Shown here in pieces: positions 1 to 5,012 of a stretch of DNA of 5,012 nt; within the stretch, counting starts at the first letter, position 1, and every line of letters begins with the position of its first letter. This DNA is from Buchnera aphidicola (Lipaphis pseudobrassicae). GTDB taxonomy: Bacteria > Pseudomonadota > Gammaproteobacteria > Enterobacterales > Enterobacteriaceae. The notes below the pieces were generated by a model. That model did no database searches, had not been told where the DNA came from, and saw nothing but the letters and a program-made list of their open reading frames with translations. The position numbers and the translations under genes are program-made. The stretch covers positions 272,812-277,823 of the forward strand of contig NZ_CP034870.1 of the NCBI RefSeq assembly GCF_005081185.1, read 5' to 3'.

Positions 1-14
1 TTTAAGATGAAAAA

Positions 15-1742
15 TTACATTTTTTTTACTGTTTGAATACCGAGTATATTCAGTCCTTTTTTTAAAATTTTAGCTGTTAAAATAGATAATTTAAGTCTAC
101 TTTTGCAAATTTTTATTTTTTTTGCAAACAGTATAGAACAATTTTCATAAAAGCAAGAAAAACATGTTGCAAGTTGATAAAGATATGTACACATTATATG
201 AGGTGTTCCTTTTTCAGCGATCAATAAAATAACTCTTTCAAATTCTAATATTTTAATAGCTAAATTAATTTCACTTTCTTTTTTTAGGATGATTTTTGTT
301 TTTAATTTTTTAATACGAATAGTTGATTTTTTTATTACGGAAATAATTCTTGTATAAGCATATTGTATATAAGGAGCTGTATTTCCTTCAAAACTTAGCA
401 TTTTATCCCAATCAAAAATATAATTAGTACTTCTATTTTTAGATAAATCTGCGTATTTTATTGCACTAATTCCTATTATTTGAGATAATTTAATTATTCT
501 TTTTTTAGGAAAATTTGGTTTTTTCTTTTTAATTAAATTAGTTGCTTTTTCTATAGCTTCATTAAGAAGGGAAGAGAGTTTTATTGTGCTGCCATCTCGT
601 GTTTTAAAAGGACGTTTATTTTTTGATAACATCATCCCAAATGAATGGTGTTCTAATAATAAACTATCAGGTATATAATTAGCTTTTTTTGCTATCATCC
701 ATGCTTGTGTTAAATGTTGATGTTGGCGAGAATCAGTATAATATATAATTCGATCAGCATGTAGTGTTTCATATCTATATTTAAAACAAGCTATATCAGT
801 AGTAGAATATAAAAATCCTGTGTCTTTTTTTTGAATAACAACTCCCATGCATTTTCCTAATCTATTTTTAAATTCTTCTAAAAAAACAATTACACTTCCA
901 TTTTTCTCAGTTGCTATTTTTTTGTTTTTTAAATCTTCAATAATATCAGGAAGCATCGTACTATATAAACTTTCTCCCATAGTATGATGTTTTTTTAATG
1001 TAACATTAAGCTTTTTATACATCTTATAATTTTCTGACATTGTAATAGATACTAATTTTTTCCAAATTTTATAACAATATTTATCTCCATTTTGTAATTT
1101 TACTACATATTTTCTAGATTTTTCTGCAAATAATTTATTTGAATCATATTTTATTTTTGCTTTACAATAAAATTTTTCTAGTTGAGAAAGAACTAAATTG
1201 TTTTTTTTTATTTTTTTTTCTTTTAGATATGCAATTAACATACCAAATTGAGTGCCCCAATCACCTATATGATTTGCTCTAATTACATTATGTCCTAAAA
1301 AATCTGATACTCTTGCCATAACGTCACCAATTATTGTTGAACGCAAGTGTCCAATATGCATTTCTTTTGCAATGTTTGGAGATGAGTAATCTATTACGAT
1401 ATTTTTTGGATTAACATAATTTATACCTAATCGAGATGATATAAAAATTTTTTCTAATTCTATAGATAACCAATTTTTACAAATAAGAAAATTAATAAAT
1501 CCTGGTTTAGAAAAGGTTATTTCTTTATACATTTTATTTTTTTTAGAAGAAGAAATAATTATGTTGGCTAATTTAATAAGATTTAAATTTAATTTATTTG
1601 CTATTTTTATTAAGTTATTAATTTGATAATGACTGGAACTTATTTTTTTATTTAATATGATGATAGGATCAATTTTATTTTCATAACTAATATTTTTTAA
1701 TATTTTTTTAATATCTTTTTCAATTATATTTTTTAAATCCAT
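15..1742 (-). CDS. argS: Arginyl-tRNA synthetase (ArgRS), complete
   Basis: Cytoplasmic class Ia aminoacyl-tRNA synthetase that attaches arginine to tRNA-Arg using ATP; the family needs bound tRNA for amino-acid activation. The 575-aa product is almost the length I recall for E. coli ArgRS (577) and aligns end to end. Visible parts are an N-terminal tRNA-binding domain (about 1-110), the HIGH signature at 129-132 within SPNIAKEMHIGHLRS, DWGTQFG at 161-167, DIACFKYRYETLHADR at 316-331, and SRQHQHL at 338-344. The degenerate KMSKS-equivalent loop is around 374-385 (KRPFKTRDG). The anticodon-binding domain starts near 450 (FEGNTAPYIQYAYTR), and the family-typical C-terminus is LGIQTVKKM. The ATG at 1740-1742 is preceded by AAGG, 8 nt upstream, and gives the family N-terminus; the stop is TAA. 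It diverges from the 16S gene. Codon use is strongly AT-biased with A9 runs at 1201-1219, but the frame is intact. Identity is secure. Confidence 0.98.
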   Translation of the reverse strand: MDLKNIIEKDIKKILKNISYENKIDPIIILNKKISSSHYQINNLIKIANKLNLNLIKLANIIISSSKKNKMYKEITFSKPGFINFLICKNWLSIELEKIFISSRLGINYVNPKNIVIDYSSPNIAKEMHIGHLRSTIIGDVMARVSDFLGHNVIRANHIGDWGTQFGMLIAYLKEKKIKKNNLVLSQLEKFYCKAKIKYDSNKLFAEKSRKYVVKLQNGDKYCYKIWKKLVSITMSENYKMYKKLNVTLKKHHTMGESLYSTMLPDIIEDLKNKKIATEKNGSVIVFLEEFKNRLGKCMGVVIQKKDTGFLYSTTDIACFKYRYETLHADRIIYYTDSRQHQHLTQAWMIAKKANYIPDSLLLEHHSFGMMLSKNKRPFKTRDGSTIKLSSLLNEAIEKATNLIKKKKPNFPKKRIIKLSQIIGISAIKYADLSKNRSTNYIFDWDKMLSFEGNTAPYIQYAYTRIISVIKKSTIRIKKLKTKIILKKESEINLAIKILEFERVILLIAEKGTPHIMCTYLYQLATCFSCFYENCSILFAKKIKICKSRLKLSILTAKILKKGLNILGIQTVKKM

Positions 1743-1750
1743 AATTTAAA

Positions 1751-1754
1751 CCTT
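1751..1754 (-). promoter_or_regulatory. Ribosome binding site of argS
   Basis: On the minus strand AAGG lies 8 nt before the ATG of argS. It complements the CCTCC-containing 3' end of the 16S rRNA encoded in this window. It is short, but it is the only purine-rich, G-containing site in an otherwise A/T-only leader, so it supports the chosen start. Confidence 0.6.
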
Positions 1755-1881
1755 ATTTAAAATAATACTTCTATCATATCTATTAATTTTTTTAAAAAAA
1801 CATGGTTTTTATAAAAATTAATAATAATTTAATATGTTTATATTATATTATTTTTATTCGTTAAGTATTGAATATTATATA

Positions 1882-1903
1882 AAAAATATTTTTTATAAAA
1901 AAG
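1882..1903 (+). promoter_or_regulatory. UP element upstream of the 16S promoter
   Basis: The published consensus for the element bound by the RNA polymerase alpha C-terminal domain is AAA-WWTWTTTT-NNN-AAA, spanning -59 to -38. Every fixed position matches here: AAA at 1884-1886, TATTTTTT at 1887-1894, AAA at 1898-1900. The element ends one base before the base preceding the -35 hexamer, the same spacing as in E. coli rrnB P1. The surrounding DNA is A/T-rich, so chance agreement is easier than usual, but the exact register adds weight. Confidence 0.6.
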
Positions 1904-1904
1904 G

Positions 1905-1933
1905 TTGACAATATAAGAAAAAAAATGTAATCT
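1905..1933 (+). promoter_or_regulatory. Sigma-70 type promoter of the 16S-tRNA unit
   Basis: A perfect -35 hexamer TTGACA (1905-1910) stands out in A/T-only DNA. The likely -10 is TAATCT at 1928-1933 (17-bp spacer), preceded by TG; an overlapping alternative is TGTAAT at 1926-1931 (15-bp spacer). Transcription would start near 1940. Only one promoter is seen, where E. coli rrn operons have tandem P1 and P2. The segment after the -10 (TTATTAAA) lacks the GC-rich discriminator typical of stringently controlled rRNA promoters. The -35 is secure; the exact -10 and start site are inferred. Confidence 0.75.
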
Positions 1934-1959
1934 TTATTAAAGTTTCAAAACATTAACAC

Positions 1960-1971
1960 TGCTCTTTAAAA
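1960..1971 (+). promoter_or_regulatory. boxA antitermination signal in the rRNA leader
   Basis: TGCTCTTTAAAA differs at one position from the E. coli rrn boxA TGCTCTTTAACA, and it sits in the same place, just before the conserved segment ending in GTGTGGGCAC. In the family, NusB-S10 binds boxA RNA and protects rRNA transcription from premature termination. I find no convincing boxB hairpin upstream; E. coli has a GC-rich one immediately before boxA. Confidence 0.8.
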
Positions 1972-1974
1972 ATA

Positions 1975-1997
1975 TATTAGATAATCTGTGTGGGCAC
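1975..1997 (+). other. 5' arm of the 16S rRNA processing stem
   Basis: This leader segment pairs with 3642-3664 downstream of 16S over 23 positions with a single C-A mismatch (1986 against 3653). The core CTGTGTGGGCAC matches the E. coli rrn leader as I remember it. In E. coli this duplex loops out 16S and is cut by RNase III. Pairing may continue inward after an internal loop, 2000-2010 with 3628-3637, with one bulge and a wobble. Confidence 0.9.
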
Positions 1998-2039
1998 AGA
2001 AAATTAAGTACAAAATTATTTTTTTATTTAATAAAATTT

Positions 2040-2060
2040 CTTAAAGATTTATTCTTTAAG
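2040..2060 (+). other. Leader hairpin just before mature 16S
   Basis: CTTAAAG (2040-2046) and CTTTAAG (2054-2060) form a perfect 7-bp stem with a 7-nt loop, 14 bases before the predicted mature 5' end. The E. coli leader also has a hairpin close to this point, so it may help 5'-end maturation; that role is inferred. Confidence 0.5.
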
Positions 2061-2073
2061 GATAATAGCTTTT

Positions 2074-3619
<1,546 letters not shown>

Positions 3620-3674
3620 AAAATTTATGCTTATTTTGAAAGTGCCCACACAAATTATCTAATAAAATATCAGA
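3620..3674 (+). other. 16S to tRNA-Ile spacer with 3' processing-stem arm
   Basis: A 55-nt transcribed spacer. Bases 3642-3664 are complementary to the leader arm at 1975-1997 and complete the duplex that encloses 16S. The stem ends 10 nt before tRNA-Ile, so RNase III cleavage would separate pre-16S from the tRNA part of the transcript. No internal promoter or terminator is seen. Confidence 0.85.
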
Positions 3675-3751
<77 letters not shown>

Positions 3752-3761
3752 TAAATTATCC

Positions 3762-3834
3762 GGGGCTATAGCTCAGCTGGGAGAGCGCCTGCCTTGCACG
3801 CAGGAGGCCAGCGGTTCGATCCCGCTTAGCTCCA
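3762..3834 (+). tRNA. tRNA-Ala (anticodon TGC), no encoded CCA
   Basis: A 73-nt cloverleaf up to the discriminator A at 3834. The acceptor GGGGCTA pairs with TAGCTCC and includes the G3-U70 wobble (3764 with 3831), the main AlaRS identity element. The anticodon arm CCTGC-CTTGCAC-GCAGG carries TGC at 3795-3797. The T arm is AGCGG-TTCGATC-CCGCT. The bases after the discriminator are AAA, so CCA must be added by tRNA nucleotidyltransferase, unlike the neighbouring tRNA-Ile 10 nt upstream. The last 9 bases overlap the convergent gloB 3' end. No terminator is visible after it, although it is the last gene of this rRNA unit. Confidence 0.97.
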
Positions 3835-4584
3835 AAAATTATCCTTCATTTTTCTTAAATTTTTAAAAACTGTAAAAGAATTACAATTCTTATCTAATCC
3901 TATAGATTCTTTTATATAATTTTCATTTATTCTAAAAAATAAATTAATTTTTTTCTCTAATAAAATGTACGATGGTACATAAATTTTGTTATTTTTTATA
4001 ATTTTATTAGCCTTGTTATAAAAATTTCTTATATTTTGATCTTTAGGCAGTATAGACATAGCAAAACATAAATTAGATAAAGTGTACTCATGAGCACAAC
4101 ATAATATAGTTTCATTTGGAAGCGATGAAATCATATTTATAGAATTAAACATATCTAAATATTTTTTTTTGTAAACACGACCACAACCTCCAGAAAAAAT
4201 AGTATCTCCACAAAAAAAATAAGGTTTACTATAATATGAAACATGACCCAATGTATGACCCGGAGTATAAAAAACAATAAATTCTCTATTTAAAATATAT
4301 AGTTTATCACCGGAATTAACGATTTTATTTACACCGCTTTTTCTTGTTTCATATGGTCCAAAAACAGTTATTTCTGGATAACTATTAATAATTTCTTGAA
4401 CACCACCTGTATGATCTATATGATTATGAGTTAAAAGAATGGCTATTGGAAACAAATTTTGTTCCTTTATTTTTTCTAATATAGGATTTGAGATACCTGG
4501 ATCTATAATGATACAAAAATTATTCTTATCAAAAAGAATCCAAACATAGTTATCAACTAATATAGGTATTACTTTTAAAAACAT
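3826..4584 (-). CDS. gloB: Hydroxyacylglutathione hydrolase (glyoxalase II)
   Basis: A metallo-beta-lactamase-fold thioesterase that hydrolyses S-lactoylglutathione to D-lactate and glutathione, the second step of methylglyoxal detoxification in the cytoplasm. At 252 aa it matches E. coli GloB (251) in length and numbering. All binuclear metal ligands are visible: H53, H55, D57, H58 (THNHIDH), H110 (TPGHTLGH), bridging D127 (FCGDTIFSGGCGR) and H165 (CCAHEYTLSN). Candidate glutathione-binding residues are R136, Y138, Y167, and R244/K247, the last pair spaced like the human R249/K252 pair. The ATG at 4582-4584 gives the family N-terminus (MFLKVIPILVDNY), with AGG 9 nt upstream. The last codons TGG, AGC and the TAA stop lie inside the complement of tRNA-Ala; E. 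coli GloB ends at the preceding Phe, so Trp-Ser looks like a short read-into extension. It lies 39 nt after rnhA and is probably co-transcribed. Confidence 0.97.
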   Translation of the reverse strand: MFLKVIPILVDNYVWILFDKNNFCIIIDPGISNPILEKIKEQNLFPIAILLTHNHIDHTGGVQEIINSYPEITVFGPYETRKSGVNKIVNSGDKLYILNREFIVFYTPGHTLGHVSYYSKPYFFCGDTIFSGGCGRVYKKKYLDMFNSINMISSLPNETILCCAHEYTLSNLCFAMSILPKDQNIRNFYNKANKIIKNNKIYVPSYILLEKKINLFFRINENYIKESIGLDKNCNSFTVFKNLRKMKDNFWS

Positions 4585-4593
4585 AGAATTTTA

Positions 4594-4596
4594 CCT
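4594..4596 (-). promoter_or_regulatory. Weak ribosome binding site of gloB
   Basis: On the minus strand AGG (within TTAGGT) lies 9 nt before the gloB ATG. It is the only GG in the 39-nt rnhA-gloB gap and fits a short Shine-Dalgarno element. Confidence 0.45.
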
Positions 4597-4609
4597 AAAA
4601 ATTTTTTTA

Positions 4610-4627
4610 TTAAGAATATATTCTTAA
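4610..4627. repeat. Perfect 18-bp palindrome at the rnhA stop
   Basis: TTAAGAATATATTCTTAA is an exact inverted repeat that includes the rnhA TAA (4624-4626). As RNA it could form a 7-bp, mostly A-U stem with a 4-nt loop. On the minus strand it is followed by A-runs, not a U-tract, so it does not look like an intrinsic terminator for rnhA. It could be a weak mRNA 3' structure or chance in AT-rich DNA. Confidence 0.4.
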
Positions 4628-5012
4628 AATTGATTTTTTTCATAATAAACATCTTTGAACAATGGATTTTTAGCTGCCTGACGAGCTATTATGTCACATT
4701 TTTCATTTTCTAAATGACCAATATGAGCTTTTATCCAATGCCAAGTTACTAAATGCTTTTTTAAAACTGTGCTAATTCGAAACCATAAATCTATATTTTT
4801 AACTGGTTTTTTTTTAGAAGTTTTCCATTCTTTTTTTTTCCATACAGGCATCCAATCTAAAATTCCTTTTTTAACATATAAACTATCTGTTGTAATTTCA
4901 ACTAAACATGATTGATTAAGAAATTCTAATCCTGATATTACAGCCATTAATTCCATTCTATTATTCGTAGTCAAATAAAAACCAGAGGTTAAAATTTTTT
5001 CATATATTTGAT
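4624..5012 (-). CDS. rnhA: Ribonuclease HI, 5' end beyond window
   Basis: An endonuclease that cuts the RNA strand of RNA:DNA hybrids using two metal ions; it removes primers and R-loops. 128 residues are visible and the frame stays open to the right edge. A TTG at 4972-4974 could be mistaken for a start, but it is not the true one: the codons upstream read QIYEKILTSGFY and align with E. coli residues 29-40. About 28 N-terminal residues, including catalytic D10, should lie outside. In E. coli numbering the other active-site residues are present: E48 (TTNNRMEL), D70 (TTDSLYV), H124 (AHIGHLENE) and D134 (CDIIAR). The basic protrusion (WKKKEWKTSKKKPVKN) is also kept. Two A9 runs (4807-4815, 4831-4839) each encode three of its lysines. 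It is co-directional with gloB, 39 nt upstream of it. The promoter is outside the window. Confidence 0.96.
   Translation of the reverse strand, partial: QIYEKILTSGFYLTTNNRMELMAVISGLEFLNQSCLVEITTDSLYVKKGILDWMPVWKKKEWKTSKKKPVKNIDLWFRISTVLKKHLVTWHWIKAHIGHLENEKCDIIARQAAKNPLFKDVYYEKNQF

Larger units (their letters stand above)
1743..2073. other. Divergent intergenic region between argS and 16S: promoter plus rRNA leader
   Basis: This 331-base stretch has no credible gene. Bases 1743 to about 1880 are nearly pure A/T and must hold the argS promoter. TATAAT-like hexamers occur on the minus strand at 1842-1847 and 1874-1879, but neither has a recognisable -35 box about 17 bp upstream, and such hexamers are expected by chance here, so none is called. 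Bases 1882-1933 hold the plus-strand rRNA promoter. From roughly 1940 to 2073 is the transcribed 16S leader, with boxA, the 5' processing-stem arm and a small hairpin. Confidence 0.85.

Noticed and set aside
1842..1879. Minus-strand TATAAT hexamers as an argS promoter
   Set aside because: No matching -35 box at proper spacing, and such hexamers are expected by chance in nearly pure A/T DNA.
3845..3890. A/T-only inverted repeats near AAATTTTTAAAAA as a terminator after tRNA-Ala
   Set aside because: There is no GC-containing stem and no proper U-tract; self-complementarity of this kind is common in this composition.

Overview
This window looks like a piece of a Buchnera aphidicola chromosome, the obligate endosymbiont of aphids (Gammaproteobacteria). 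Three things support this. The protein-coding flanks are extremely AT-rich, with A9/T9 homopolymers and mostly A/T-ending codons. The 16S rRNA gene is clearly enterobacterial-like, with Buchnera-type variable regions. The gene order argS / 16S / tRNA-Ile / tRNA-Ala / gloB / rnhA, with no 23S gene after the tRNAs, is the split rRNA arrangement known from Buchnera. I cannot name the aphid host from sequence alone.

Layout. Bases 15-1742 (minus) hold a complete argS (arginyl-tRNA synthetase, 575 aa). Bases 1743-2073 are a divergent intergenic region. It contains the rRNA promoter, with a textbook UP-element match directly upstream of a consensus TTGACA -35 box, then a transcribed leader with boxA and the 5' arm of the 16S processing stem. 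Bases 2074-3619 (plus) are the full 16S rRNA gene, followed by the 3' arm of the stem. tRNA-Ile(GAT) lies at 3675-3751 and tRNA-Ala(TGC) at 3762-3834. On the minus strand follow gloB (hydroxyacylglutathione hydrolase, complete) and rnhA (ribonuclease HI, 5' part beyond the right edge). The minus-strand gloB runs convergently into tRNA-Ala and overlaps it by 9 bases.

Function. The plus-strand unit supplies the small-subunit rRNA plus two tRNAs from one precursor, which must be cut by RNase III, RNase P and 3' exonucleases. argS charges tRNA-Arg. rnhA and gloB are a co-directional housekeeping pair (RNA:DNA hybrid removal and methylglyoxal detoxification). All genes are conserved housekeeping genes. 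I see no mobile element, CRISPR array, prophage, toxin-antitoxin module or novel defence system. The points worth a second look are genome-reduction details: the gloB/tRNA-Ala overlap, the one-sided loss of an encoded CCA, the preserved UP/boxA/processing-stem signals in drifting sequence, the AU-converted rRNA hairpins, and in-frame poly(A) tracts.
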